Origin: an uncultured Opitutales bacterium
GTDB lineage: Bacteria > Verrucomicrobiota > Verrucomicrobiia > Opitutales > Intestinicryptomonadaceae
NCBI GenBank assembly: GCA_900548275.1
Contig: URJY01000002.1
Span: 62,001-126,000 of the forward strand
Reading direction: 5' to 3'
DNA length: 64,000 nt
The notes beneath the pieces are model-generated. The model ran no database searches, had not been told where the DNA came from, and was given only the letters and a program-made list of their open reading frames with translations. Position numbers and translations under genes: made by a program. Each line of letters opens with the position of its first letter. Within the stretch, counting starts at the first letter, position 1. Shown in pieces: positions 53,387 through 62,406 of the stretch.

Positions 53387-55264
53387 CTACTTTTTTCGGG
53401 CGGGCGCGACGAAACACACGCCGTTCCACCCCGAGAGCACGTCCGACGGGATGAAGTCGGTCAAATCGCCGCGCTCCGACGAAATGCCCTTGAGAGCCTC
53501 GACCAGTTTTTCGGAAAAGCCCACTTCGGAGGCGAATTTTTCAGCCAAGAACGGGGACGGCGTCTGTTTTCTAACCTCGTAGAGTTCGCGCTCAAGCTCC
53601 TTTTGGATTAGCGAATAGTAGTAGCGCAGTCCCACTACGAACCGCTTTGCGTCGATTTTCCGACCGCCGAAGAAGAAGCGTTCGCCGTTTTTCCCGACGG
53701 CGTAGAGCGACGGAAAGTCGGTGCGGACGCGCTCGGAAAGAAGCGACGAAACCGAGTTCTCGAGCAGCGCGGCGAACACCGCCGAATTTTTCCTTCCAAG
53801 CTCGTCGAGTTGTTTTTTCAGGTTGTCATCCTTGGCTTTGTCGTACACCGTGGACCGCGAAAACTCGTAGCCGAGTTGACGGAAAGTTATTCCGCCCAGA
53901 AGCGTTTTGGGAGTCGAGAAATTCGGGCGGAACTGTTTTGCGAGCGTCGGAAACGGGCGTTTCGCCTTTTTGATTTCGGCGAATCTGTCTTCGTCCGCAG
54001 ACGCGTTTTTGCCCGTGCTCGAGCTTCGCAAGCCCATCGCGTAGACTTCGCCGCCGTCTTCGGAGGCCGCAAAAGATTCCGAGGCGAGGAACGACTCCTT
54101 GCCGCTGTCGTAGAACTCGAGCTCGCCGTTGGAAACGCCGCTGAGCGAGCAATAGAGTGAAACGATTTTCCCGTAGGCGTTCGAGCCGAAAGCCGAAACC
54201 GATGACGGCGTGTAGTTCAGGCGCGTTATGCGCACGGGCGTACCCGCGACCTCCGCGGTCGGGCTGTAGAAGAGAAAACGTTCGCCAATCCGCGCAACCG
54301 TTGCGGGGACGCGTTCGCCGTTGCGCTCGAAAAACAGCGTGTCGGAATTTTCGGGGAAACACTCCGCGGGAACTGCGAAGTACTTTTTACCGCCCGAAGT
54401 TATGTAGAGCGCGGTATAGCGCGACCCGCGCGTTTGGGCGGTATAGACGGAATTTTCAACAATCCGCCTGTGAACGTCCTTTATTTTTCCGAAATTTTTC
54501 CAGTCGGGGCGGCGTGCGGACAAAAGGATTTTGTCGACGTTCCGCGCGGGGTCGGCATAGAGGCGCGAAAGGATTTCGAAACGCTCGAGGATGTCGGAAG
54601 TTTGCGAGGCGATATACTCGCGCGCGCCGTCGATTTCGGGCGGCAGGCTTTGTTCGTCGAACGATTTCAGCGCGGCATATTCGCGCTCGAATCGGTCGAA
54701 AGCGGCTTTGGGATTGTTTCGGAAGTTTTCGACGAAGCGGTTGTAGATGACCTTGAAGACGGTCTTGTCACAATCATCCTCGGCGCGGCGGATTGTCGAG
54801 AACATCGAATAATACGAAAGCGCGGCGGTGTGGCGCGCCTTGTAGTTTTCGGGCGAAGCCTTTGCCGAAACCTCGAGAATCAGCGCGTATTCTGGCGGCA
54901 GAATGTTTTCGTCGTTTCCGAACGCCTCGATTTGCCTGAGCGCGTCGAACTGCCCCTTGACGTATTCGAGCTTTTTGTCGAAGTCGAAACGGTACAACTC
55001 TTCGGACTGTGCAAGGATTTTCGCCGCGTCGGTCTTCGATTTCGGTGCGCGGAGGGCGGCGATTTTTTCGGTGTACGAACGCGCCTGCGCAATCCATTTG
55101 CGCTGGGCTTTTACGTCATTCGGGAAGAGTTCCGCCGCCTTTGCGAAATACGGCGCGTCCGTCGGATTGTCGGGAACGGGCGCAGCGACGTTTTCGCGGT
55201 AATAATAATATCCTCCGACCGCCACGAGAGCCGCCGCCAACAAACCGAGTAAGAACTTCCGCAT
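53387..55264 (-). CDS. Envelope protein, member 3 of a tandem paralogous trio
   Basis: 625 residues. N-terminal membrane anchor (MRKFLLGLLAAALVAVGGYYYY), then a helical region to ~280 with the trio pattern AAELFPNDVKAQRKWIAQ, seen as an A-x-x-x-F-P-(N/S/T)-x-D/E opening in all three. A beta-rich middle domain follows (GKKYFAVPAECFPE to TPVRITRLN, ~290-350) with the strand layout of trypsin-like folds but without catalytic residues, then a helical C-terminus. Four nt separate it from the upstream paralogue. Function unknown; a scaffold or pseudo-enzyme in the periplasm is possible. Confidence 0.6.
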   Translation of the reverse strand: MRKFLLGLLAAALVAVGGYYYYRENVAAPVPDNPTDAPYFAKAAELFPNDVKAQRKWIAQARSYTEKIAALRAPKSKTDAAKILAQSEELYRFDFDKKLEYVKGQFDALRQIEAFGNDENILPPEYALILEVSAKASPENYKARHTAALSYYSMFSTIRRAEDDCDKTVFKVIYNRFVENFRNNPKAAFDRFEREYAALKSFDEQSLPPEIDGAREYIASQTSDILERFEILSRLYADPARNVDKILLSARRPDWKNFGKIKDVHRRIVENSVYTAQTRGSRYTALYITSGGKKYFAVPAECFPENSDTLFFERNGERVPATVARIGERFLFYSPTAEVAGTPVRITRLNYTPSSVSAFGSNAYGKIVSLYCSLSGVSNGELEFYDSGKESFLASESFAASEDGGEVYAMGLRSSSTGKNASADEDRFAEIKKAKRPFPTLAKQFRPNFSTPKTLLGGITFRQLGYEFSRSTVYDKAKDDNLKKQLDELGRKNSAVFAALLENSVSSLLSERVRTDFPSLYAVGKNGERFFFGGRKIDAKRFVVGLRYYYSLIQKELERELYEVRKQTPSPFLAEKFASEVGFSEKLVEALKGISSERGDLTDFIPSDVLSGWNGVCFVAPARKK

Positions 55265-55268
55265 AATA

Positions 55269-57224
55269 TCAATCCCTGTTTTCCATTTTAAGAACCGAAC
55301 CGCCGCCGCCTTCCGAGCCGAAACCGCCGCGCTTGAAATTGCGTCCGGGGGGCACGTATGTGTTGCCGTTGAGCGACTCCGCCAAGTCGGCGTGAAGAAC
55401 CGCCATTTTGTCCTGCGACGAAATGCCGCTGTTTATCGCTCCGCAAAGTTTGCCGAACAGTTGCGACTGTTTCTTTGCGGTTTCGCGGAACGGGAAATAA
55501 TACTCCGAATAAAAGTCGCCCCTTGCGAAATGGACGTTCTGGACGAGAACCTGCCTGACATCGCGCATATAGGAATTGAAGCGCATATGAAGCATCGCGA
55601 TGTTCATTCGCGAGCCGTTGACGAATGTCGGGTTGTATTTTTCGGCGACTGCGGAGACGATTTCGGTTTTCATATCCTCGCCGAAGCATCCGCCGAGCAT
55701 AAACGCAACCGCGCTGAAATTGGAGCGGCACAGTTTTCTGATATTCTCTTTCTGCTCCGAAAATTTCGCCGCGTCGTAGCGTACGACGGTTTCAAGCTCC
55801 GAGAACGGCACAACTCTGAGCTGTTTCGTGTCCGAGGGAATGCAGATTTTTCCGCCGAACGAGAGTGCCTCTCCCAGACCGTACCACCGCGAGACCCTCT
55901 TCTTTTGCGAGAAAGCCGTTTCCACCGTCGGGTTTTCGAAGTCGGCGTAATACGACGCGCCGCCGTCGGACTCGAATTCAAGCAGCCCGACCGCCTTTTT
56001 CGATTCGGAATCGAGAACCACCGCGCCGCTGCGCAGCTTTTCGTCGAGCGACCTTTTCACGTGCGGTTCGAGCTCGAGAAATCTTCCGTTTTCGAGCGAA
56101 CCCGAGAACGAAATTTGCGAACCCGACAAATCCACCCCCACTATTTCGACGGCTATTTTTTCCTTGGGCGCGTGTTCCGTTTCGACCTCCGAAACATCGT
56201 CGATTCCGTCGGGCAGAATTATTCCGAAGTCGGCGTTTTTCGCCAGATAGATTTTGGTCGACGATATTTTCTTTCCGCCGCCCAAGTCTACCGAATAGGA
56301 CTTCGGGGCGGAATCGAGTGCGCAGGTCGGAAACACCACGACCTTTTTGCCGCGGATTTTTGCGACGAACGAAAGCGTCAAAACGCCGTTTGCATCGTGC
56401 ACGTAGAGGTACTTTGCGAAGTACTCCTTTGCAAGCGGCGTGATGACGTTGCGCCCCGCCGTGCCCCAGCCGAGGGCGCGCCCCCTGCGCATTGCGGAAT
56501 CGAGGCGGCCGTCCAGTTCGGCAAGCTGCGCCACGTAGTCGTCGGGGAATTTTTCCTCGATGTCTTTGCGCATATCGCCGTACGATTCGGGAATGCTCTT
56601 TGTCTTGAAATTGTGCCTTGCCAATGCCTGACGCTCGAAAATCTCGAGAGCCTGCTGCGGGTTGCGAAGCAGCGTGGGCATAAGTTTTTCGGAAAGTTTT
56701 TTGTAGTCTTCGGGCGAAAGTAGCACCGATTTTTTCTTCATATTTGCGTACGCATCGAAGACGTTCGAATAGACTGCGCGGCGCAGAACATAGTCGTTGC
56801 CGAACGCCTCTTTCGTGCGCCTCTCGAGCACCGCCTTTTCGTCCGCCGAAAAGCCCGAATTCGCGAGCATATTCGCAACGTCGAGTGCCGCGACGCGCTG
56901 CCTTGAAACGAAGTCGAGCTGCTTCACGTAGTCGATTCCGTACCTGTCGCGGGCGGTTTTTGCTATCGAAGAAAATACTTCCGCATCGAGCCCCTCCGCC
57001 TTTCTGTCAATCGCCTGCATTGCGGAAATCTGGCGGGCGAGCCATGCCTTGCGCTCGTCCTCTTTCGTCGGGAAAAGTTTTTCGGCGCGCGCCGAAAGGG
57101 CGAGCACGCGCGCGTCCGCCGCATCCTCTGCGGGGGCGTTTGATACGGGCATTCCGTATTTGTCGTAGTAGTACCACCCGCCTACTGCGGCGAGAAGTAT
57201 GAGTAATATGGTTATGCTTTTCAT
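55269..57224 (-). CDS. Envelope protein, member 2 of a tandem paralogous trio
   Basis: 651 residues from the ATG at 57224, where a membrane anchor begins (MKSITILLILLAAVGGWYYY). The order is the same as in its neighbours: helical part beginning ARAEKLFPTKEDERKAWLARQ, middle beta domain (GKKVVVFPTCALDS to KIAVEIVGVDLSG), and a helical C-terminus ending in a Gly/Arg-rich tail (RGGFGSEGGGG). The middle domain keeps the strand spacing of a trypsin-like fold, but no His-Asp-Ser triad is visible. 13 nt after the first paralogue, 4 nt before the third. Confidence 0.6.
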   Translation of the reverse strand: MKSITILLILLAAVGGWYYYDKYGMPVSNAPAEDAADARVLALSARAEKLFPTKEDERKAWLARQISAMQAIDRKAEGLDAEVFSSIAKTARDRYGIDYVKQLDFVSRQRVAALDVANMLANSGFSADEKAVLERRTKEAFGNDYVLRRAVYSNVFDAYANMKKKSVLLSPEDYKKLSEKLMPTLLRNPQQALEIFERQALARHNFKTKSIPESYGDMRKDIEEKFPDDYVAQLAELDGRLDSAMRRGRALGWGTAGRNVITPLAKEYFAKYLYVHDANGVLTLSFVAKIRGKKVVVFPTCALDSAPKSYSVDLGGGKKISSTKIYLAKNADFGIILPDGIDDVSEVETEHAPKEKIAVEIVGVDLSGSQISFSGSLENGRFLELEPHVKRSLDEKLRSGAVVLDSESKKAVGLLEFESDGGASYYADFENPTVETAFSQKKRVSRWYGLGEALSFGGKICIPSDTKQLRVVPFSELETVVRYDAAKFSEQKENIRKLCRSNFSAVAFMLGGCFGEDMKTEIVSAVAEKYNPTFVNGSRMNIAMLHMRFNSYMRDVRQVLVQNVHFARGDFYSEYYFPFRETAKKQSQLFGKLCGAINSGISSQDKMAVLHADLAESLNGNTYVPPGRNFKRGGFGSEGGGGSVLKMENRD

Positions 57225-57237
57225 ATCGAAATGTCCG

Positions 57238-59235
57238 TCAATATCCCCCGCCAATCGAACCGCCTATGCGCTCGTTGTTCACGCCGCAGTTATTGTAGCG
57301 CGTCTGGAGGTCGGTGTGGAGAACGTTGATTATGTTGGGGTCGCTCGAGCTTTCGGCGAGGTAGTCGTACATCGCACGCCTGAGCTTGAGCTGGAAAATC
57401 AATTCCTGCCTGTACATCGAATAAAACTGTTCGGGATAAACGGGCTGTTGGAGTTCCGCCTTGAGCGCGTATACGATATCGAGCATATACTCCCTGTACT
57501 TGCGCTCGTAGGAATCGCGCGAGAGCCTGTCGTGCAGAAACGGCTTCTGGTAGCGTTCGGCTATGCGCCCCAATCGGCGCGAGCGCAGGGCTTCGTCGAA
57601 GCGGTTGGCTTTGAAAAACATCAGGAAGTCGTTGTTCGTATCCGTAATTTTTCGGATTTCGTTTTTCTGGCGTTGATAACGTTTGGGGTCGAGCGGTTTC
57701 CACGAATCGAGCGCGGTAAGTCTGGCGAATCTTATCGAGCTGAACGGGATGAAGGTTTTGTTTACGGTGCCGTCGAACTGGCGCACAAACGTGGTAAAAT
57801 CGGGAATTGGCATTTTTTCGTGCCCGATAATCGAACCCGTCTTGCCGTGGTGCGAAAGTACTCCGGGGTTGTAGACCCTTACGGCGAGCGAAACCAGTTT
57901 GCCCGATTTCGGGTCAATCACCACGGAATTTTCGCCCACGCCAGACACTTCGGAAACGCTGACCAGAAACTTGTCGCCGCTTCGTCCCAAGGGGCGAACT
58001 TTCGACGAATGCGAGACCGTCGGCGCGGTCGCCATCGTCAGATTGAGGTATTTTTCGTCCTCCGAAAGAACCGACACGCCGAACGTGCCGTAGCCGCCCC
58101 CGCGCGGTGCTATCATAAACAGCTTGCGGTTGATTAGGTTGGCGCAGTCGTCGGCGTCGGCGATTTCAAGCGGGGTGAAATTCTTCGGCTCGGAGTCGGG
58201 AAGAAGCAGCACCACGGGAAGCTCGTCCGAAACGTACGCCCGCGAACAGACGATTTTCCCGCGGCTGTTCGAGAACACTACGGGGAATTTTTCGGGGATG
58301 AACTCTTTGGTGCACAATACTACGCTCTTGCCGCGCATCTTCACGAGTACCGCCGCGTAGATTTCGTTTTCGACGCCGCGCTTTGTAAACACCGACTTCG
58401 AAAAAATCTCCTCCGCGCGCGATTTTGAATCGGCGGCAAACTTTTCCGACGACAATTCGCCAGCCTTAGACGAATTCCCCGAAGGGAAAGCGGCGACGGC
58501 GTCGCGCCGTACAACATAGTCTACGGGCGTGCCTTTCCGCACTTCGTCCTTTATTTGCTCGGCTCGGTCGCGCACTGAACGCGCCGCGCGGTATGCGAAC
58601 GTTTCGAAGTCGCGGAACGCCGCATACTGGGTATCTATGTAGTCCATCGCCGCTTGCGAATCGCCGCCGCAGGCGTCTATCGCCATCCGCCTTATTTCGT
58701 GGCTTTCGTCCTTGGGGAAATAGGACAGTTTGCGGGCAATTTCCAGAAACGCCGCGCGCCACTTTTCGACATAGTCAACCCGCGCAGTGAAGTCGTCGGG
58801 ATAGCGTTCCAATGCTTGCGACTGTACGTATCGGCAATCGGATGGCGCGAATGTTTTACAAAGCATATCGGAGCGCAAAAAGCCCTCGCACTGTTCCGAC
58901 AGATAGCGCAGACGCTCGGAATAGTCGGTCGGGAACTTCGCGTCGGCGCGTTCGCGGATTTTCGCGTAGGTCTCGACGGGCACGTCGGGAACGAATTTCG
59001 AAAGCACGGAATACGCCTCGAGCTGTTTCGAAATCCAAGCGTTTTGAAGCGATTCGTCCGACGGAAAATATTTCTTCGCCGCCTCCCGAATCTTCAGTTC
59101 CTCGGGAGAATAGACGTATTTCTTTTCAATCTCCGTCTTTTTCTCTTTTACAAAATCGCAGGCGGGCAAAAACGCCGCCGCCGCGCACGCAAAGCAGAGC
59201 GCAATAGTACGGCAAAACCTTGTAGAACCAGTCAT
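57238..59235 (-). CDS. Lipoprotein, member 1 of a tandem paralogous trio
   Basis: 665 residues from the ATG at 59235. The signal peptide ends in the lipobox LPAC, so the mature protein is lipid-anchored, unlike its two membrane-anchored paralogues. Helical part: AAKKYFPSDESLQNAWISKQ and DAKFPTDYSERLRYLSEQ. Middle beta domain ~310-460 (GKSVVLCTKEFIPEKFPVVF in part, then VGENSVVIDPKSGKLVSLAV, where proteases would show GDSGSP). The C-terminus carries a short tail NNERIGGSIGGGY. It is the first gene of the trio; a longer in-frame start at 59280 is possible. Confidence 0.6.
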   Translation of the reverse strand: MTGSTRFCRTIALCFACAAAAFLPACDFVKEKKTEIEKKYVYSPEELKIREAAKKYFPSDESLQNAWISKQLEAYSVLSKFVPDVPVETYAKIRERADAKFPTDYSERLRYLSEQCEGFLRSDMLCKTFAPSDCRYVQSQALERYPDDFTARVDYVEKWRAAFLEIARKLSYFPKDESHEIRRMAIDACGGDSQAAMDYIDTQYAAFRDFETFAYRAARSVRDRAEQIKDEVRKGTPVDYVVRRDAVAAFPSGNSSKAGELSSEKFAADSKSRAEEIFSKSVFTKRGVENEIYAAVLVKMRGKSVVLCTKEFIPEKFPVVFSNSRGKIVCSRAYVSDELPVVLLLPDSEPKNFTPLEIADADDCANLINRKLFMIAPRGGGYGTFGVSVLSEDEKYLNLTMATAPTVSHSSKVRPLGRSGDKFLVSVSEVSGVGENSVVIDPKSGKLVSLAVRVYNPGVLSHHGKTGSIIGHEKMPIPDFTTFVRQFDGTVNKTFIPFSSIRFARLTALDSWKPLDPKRYQRQKNEIRKITDTNNDFLMFFKANRFDEALRSRRLGRIAERYQKPFLHDRLSRDSYERKYREYMLDIVYALKAELQQPVYPEQFYSMYRQELIFQLKLRRAMYDYLAESSSDPNIINVLHTDLQTRYNNCGVNNERIGGSIGGGY

Positions 59236-59307
59236 TTTAGTGCCATCTTTCTTTTTTCGCGTACGATTTATAACATCCACACAAAAAAGTCAAACAAAAT
59301 AGCACTT

Positions 59308-59336
59308 AAAAAAAACCGCCGCAGATTGCGACGGTT
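59308..59336 (-). terminator. Terminator of the HU-hisS operon
   Basis: A 10-bp stem with one mismatch (AACCGCCGCA with TGCGACGGTT, loop GAT, 59314-59336), followed on the minus strand by eight T. It lies 20 nt after the hisS stop. Confidence 0.8.
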
Positions 59337-59355
59337 ATGAAAAAATCATATTATA

Positions 59356-60651
59356 TCAAAGAAATCGGTCGATTTGCTCCGAGCTTTCCGCGCCCGTTTT
59401 GAGGTCTTTGATTTTCACGATGCCCGCCGCAAGTTCGTCTTCGCCCAAGATATACGCTTTCGACGCGCCCACGGCGTCCGCCTGCTTGAACTGCTTGCCG
59501 AACGACGAAGCCTTCAGCGGGTAGTCAACCTTTACGCCCGAGCGGCGCAGTGCCGTTGCAATCTGCGTTGCCTTTGCGCGCACGCTTTCCGAGCCTATCA
59601 CGAAATAAACGTCGGGGCGGTCGGGAAGAGACTTCGACTTGCCCGTAAGCTCGAGCAAATCCGAAACGGTTACGTCGCCCATGCCGAAACCGACTGCGGG
59701 CATATCCTGATAGCCGAGCTTCTTGACGAGGTTGTCGTAGCGTCCGCCGCCCGCAAGAGCCCTGCCCGTACCGACGGTCTGGAACGCCTCGAACACGAAA
59801 CCCGTGTAGTACGCCAAACCGCGCACAATGCTCAAATCGGGCGAGATGAACGCGCCTACGCCGAGGCTTTCGAGAATCTTGATAAGCTCGCGCCACTGGG
59901 CTATGCGCGCGTCGACGCGTTCGGCAAGCCCGCCCTGCGCGTCGAAATACGAACGCATTGCGTCGATGTCGCGAACGGCGATGAACGCCTTTATCTTCGA
60001 GACGAGCAAATCCGCGTCCAAATCCGTGCCATTGAGGGCTTCAACGGTCATTTCGCGCAGTGCCTCGGGCGAAACCTTTTCGAGCTTGTCCACGACCGAC
60101 AGCACCGGAATGATTTTTTCGTCGGGAACGCCCGCGTTTTCGAGAAACAGAACCCACAAAGTTCTGTCGCCCAAGCGCAGTTTAAATTCGTTTTCGGTCA
60201 GACCGAAGCCGCGCAGCGATTCAATCAGAAGCGCGATAACCTCCGCGTCGGCGTTGAGCGACTCCTCGCCGAGAATGTCGGCGTTGTACTGGAAGAACGC
60301 GCGAAGCCTGCCCTTTTGCTGACGCTCGTAGCGGTAGTTTTCGCCGATGGCGAACCACTTGACGGGGCGTCTGATACCCGCCGCCTTCGCGCCGACCATT
60401 CGGGCGAGCGACGGAGTCATTTCGGGGCGGAGCGAGACCGCGCGTCCGCCCTTGTCTACAAATTCGAAAAGCTGCGATTTTATTTCCTCGCCGCTTTTTT
60501 CGGTGAACAAATCGAGCTGTTCAAGAACGGGCGGCTCGAACTCGGAAAAGCCGAACGAGCGCGCCGCATTACGCCATACTCCGAAGATATAGTTTTTCTT
60601 GGCGCAATCTTCGGGATAAAACTCCCTAAACCCCGGTAGCGTTTTGAACAT
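59356..60651 (-). CDS. hisS: Histidyl-tRNA synthetase
   Basis: 431 residues, normal length. Class II motifs are present: motif 2 region VSLRPEMTPSLARM and YRYERQQKGRLRAFFQYNADILG (split here as RYERQQKGRLR and FFQYNADILG), the histidine-binding LAYYTGFVFEAF, and motif 3 with ALAGGGRYDNL. The C-terminal anticodon-binding domain carries YFVIGSESVRAKA. It charges tRNA-His with histidine in the cytoplasm. 15 nt downstream of the HU/IHF gene and followed by a terminator, so the two form an operon. Confidence 0.97.
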   Translation of the reverse strand: MFKTLPGFREFYPEDCAKKNYIFGVWRNAARSFGFSEFEPPVLEQLDLFTEKSGEEIKSQLFEFVDKGGRAVSLRPEMTPSLARMVGAKAAGIRRPVKWFAIGENYRYERQQKGRLRAFFQYNADILGEESLNADAEVIALLIESLRGFGLTENEFKLRLGDRTLWVLFLENAGVPDEKIIPVLSVVDKLEKVSPEALREMTVEALNGTDLDADLLVSKIKAFIAVRDIDAMRSYFDAQGGLAERVDARIAQWRELIKILESLGVGAFISPDLSIVRGLAYYTGFVFEAFQTVGTGRALAGGGRYDNLVKKLGYQDMPAVGFGMGDVTVSDLLELTGKSKSLPDRPDVYFVIGSESVRAKATQIATALRRSGVKVDYPLKASSFGKQFKQADAVGASKAYILGEDELAAGIVKIKDLKTGAESSEQIDRFL

Positions 60652-60666
60652 AGCCCGAAACGGTTG

Positions 60667-61020
60667 TTATTTTCTTGCGCGAGCGGCCTTGCTTTCCTCT
60701 ACGAGCGAAAGGTCGAGCTTCTTGAGGGCGATTTTCAGTTCCTTGCCCGCCTTGAACTTGACGATTGCGCGTTTGGGGATGACGACATCGTGGTCGGGCT
60801 TTGTGGGGTTTCTGCCCACGCGCGGCTTGCGAACCTGAACTTCGAGAACGCCGAAGTTTCTAAGTTCCACATTCTTGCCCTGCGCGAGCGATTCCGACAA
60901 GATGTCGAGCGTGCGCTGGACGATGTCTTTGACATCGTTCTGGAGAATGTCGCCGCGGCGGCATTCTTCTTTTTCCTGATAAATTCTCTGTACGATTTCT
61001 CGCTTAGTGAGGTTTTGCAT
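60667..61020 (-). CDS. HU/IHF-family DNA-binding protein
   Basis: 117 residues. The family core is clear: LTKREIVQRIYQE, VQRTLDILSESLAQGKNVELRNFGVLEVQVRKPRVGRNP (signature GRNP after the beta arm, in part) and KRAIVKFKAGKELK. HU/IHF proteins bend DNA and organise the nucleoid. Insertion of KEECRRGDILQ near 18 and a basic C-terminal tail (ESKAARARK) make it longer than the usual 90-100 residues. It precedes hisS in one transcript. Confidence 0.93.
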   Translation of the reverse strand: MQNLTKREIVQRIYQEKEECRRGDILQNDVKDIVQRTLDILSESLAQGKNVELRNFGVLEVQVRKPRVGRNPTKPDHDVVIPKRAIVKFKAGKELKIALKKLDLSLVEESKAARARK

Positions 61021-61117
61021 AATTTATTATGTTTAGTTGAAATTTTTTTGAAAATTCGAAAGCCCGAAACCGTAAATACCGTTTGCGGCCGAACCGTCGA
61101 TTTCAATCAAGGTGGTA

Positions 61118-61145
61118 TAGGTTATTTAGCGTATGCAAATGTCAA
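61118..61145 (-). promoter_or_regulatory. Probable promoter of the HU-hisS operon
   Basis: TTGACA on the minus strand at 61140-61145, with a CCTATA/TATACC region 18-20 bp downstream. About 100 nt of leader would precede the HU start. Confidence 0.4.
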
Positions 61146-61506
61146 CAAAAAATACGGCTAATCTCCCTATTTTTCTAAAAAAAGAGGCGATTTTAACGCA
61201 TCGCGTTCAAAAAGTATAGCCGTTTGAGACATTTTTGAGCAAAACATGAGCCAGATTGGACATAATATATATCGTGAGATTTTTTGTCCGCGATATCGCG
61301 ATTTTTCGAAATCGCAATTTTGCAACCCGAAATTGCCTCAAAACAAGCCCCGTCGGATGTTTCCGCAAAAGCACGGGGCTTACGGCGTTTCACAAGAAAA
61401 ACGGAATTTCCGAAGCAGCAAAACTCGGACGGTTTTTTGTCTTGAAGTAAATTCCGCCGCAACGACGATATATGCGCGGGGTTCGTTGCCGCCCCCGAAA
61501 GCAATT
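61146..61506. other. Intergenic stretch with hairpins upstream of the HAD gene
   Basis: No gene is supported. A 7-bp stem capped by a TTCG tetraloop (61298-61315) and a 9-bp perfect stem AAGCCCCGT/ACGGGGCTT (61345-61353 with 61373-61381) lie close together without a T-tract. A small structured RNA or mRNA leader is possible. Confidence 0.4.
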
Positions 61507-62154
61507 ATGCAAAATACGGAGCAAGCGAAAATGGTTAAAGACATTGTATTCGATTTCGGCGGAGTTCTGTTCGACTGGAATCCGAGGTATCTCTACCGCG
61601 CGTATTTTAACGACGAAAACGAAACCGAATATTTTCTTTCGCACATATGCACGTCGGACTGGAACGCTGAGCAAGACAGGGGGCGCACGTTTGACGAGGG
61701 AGTCGAACTGTTGCTCAGGCAGTACCCGCAGTATGCAGAGCCGATACGGATGTTCAGGGACAAATGGGCTCTTACATTGAGGGGCGAATTTCCCCGCAGC
61801 GTGGAATTGCTCAAACGCCTCAAGGCGGGCGGATTCGGCATTTACGGCTTGACGAATTGGAGTGCCGAAACGTTCCCGTCGGTTTATTCGAAGTACGATT
61901 TTCTGAAACTGTTCGACGGCATTGTAGTCTCGGGCGAGGAAAAACTAACCAAGCCCGACCCCGAAATATACAAAATTCTGCTCAAACGCTACAACCTGAC
62001 CGCCGAGAGCTCGCTGTTTATCGACGACAATTCGGCGAACATCGAGGCGGCAAAAAAACTGGGGTTCAAAACCGTTCTCTTCGTCGACATCGAAAACGCA
62101 TCGCGTCGGGTTTACGAGTTAATCGGCGGGAAAATCCGAACATCGCGAGCCTGA
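61507..62154 (+). CDS. HAD-superfamily hydrolase (YihX-like, subfamily IA)
   Basis: 215 residues from ATG 61507; a second ATG at 61531 directly before VKDIVFDFGGVLFDWNP is equally possible. HAD motifs: I DFGGVLFDWNP, in which the usual DxDxT is DFGGV as in YihX-type enzymes; II GLTNWS; III/IV KLTKPDPEIY and LFIDDNSANIEAAKKLG. YihX relatives dephosphorylate sugar phosphates such as glucose-1-phosphate. The gene is single; no partner suggests a pathway. Confidence 0.88.
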   Translation: MQNTEQAKMVKDIVFDFGGVLFDWNPRYLYRAYFNDENETEYFLSHICTSDWNAEQDRGRTFDEGVELLLRQYPQYAEPIRMFRDKWALTLRGEFPRSVELLKRLKAGGFGIYGLTNWSAETFPSVYSKYDFLKLFDGIVVSGEEKLTKPDPEIYKILLKRYNLTAESSLFIDDNSANIEAAKKLGFKTVLFVDIENASRRVYELIGGKIRTSRA

Positions 62155-62310
62155 AACAATTTCCGATATAGCTTGCGCGTACCTGTGAAAGCCGCAGCCC
62201 ATTCCGACGCGAAAACTTTGTTCCGCTTCGGGGCGACGCGCATTGCGCTTTCGGCGTTTGTCCGTTCCGCAAAGAAACGATTCCGAAACTTCGCCCCCGT
62301 AAAGCGCGCA

Positions 62311-62345
62311 AAAAAAACGCCCCGAACCTTTCGATTCGGGACGTT
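62311..62345 (-). terminator. Terminator of the Gfo/Idh/MocA gene
   Basis: A stem of 6 + 4 bp with one mismatch (AACG-C-CCCGAA and TTCGGG-A-CGTT), followed on the minus strand by seven T. 62 nt after the gene. Confidence 0.75.
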
Positions 62346-62406
62346 TCCGCCGCGCGTTCCGCCGTCCGAAACGGAGGGCGAAACCGCGGTAAAAATCTGC
62401 AATCCG

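Noticed and set aside
55392..56723. 443-codon plus-strand frame antisense to the second envelope paralogue
   Set aside because: The minus-strand gene has a signal anchor and paralogues on both sides; the antisense frame lacks any motif.
59374..60639. 421-codon frame antisense to hisS
   Set aside because: hisS on the other strand has all class II synthetase motifs; the antisense frame is a codon-bias shadow.
61246..61506. N-terminal extension of the HAD hydrolase to 61246
   Set aside because: The 87 added residues have no HAD homology and cover two DNA hairpins; family homology begins at 61531.
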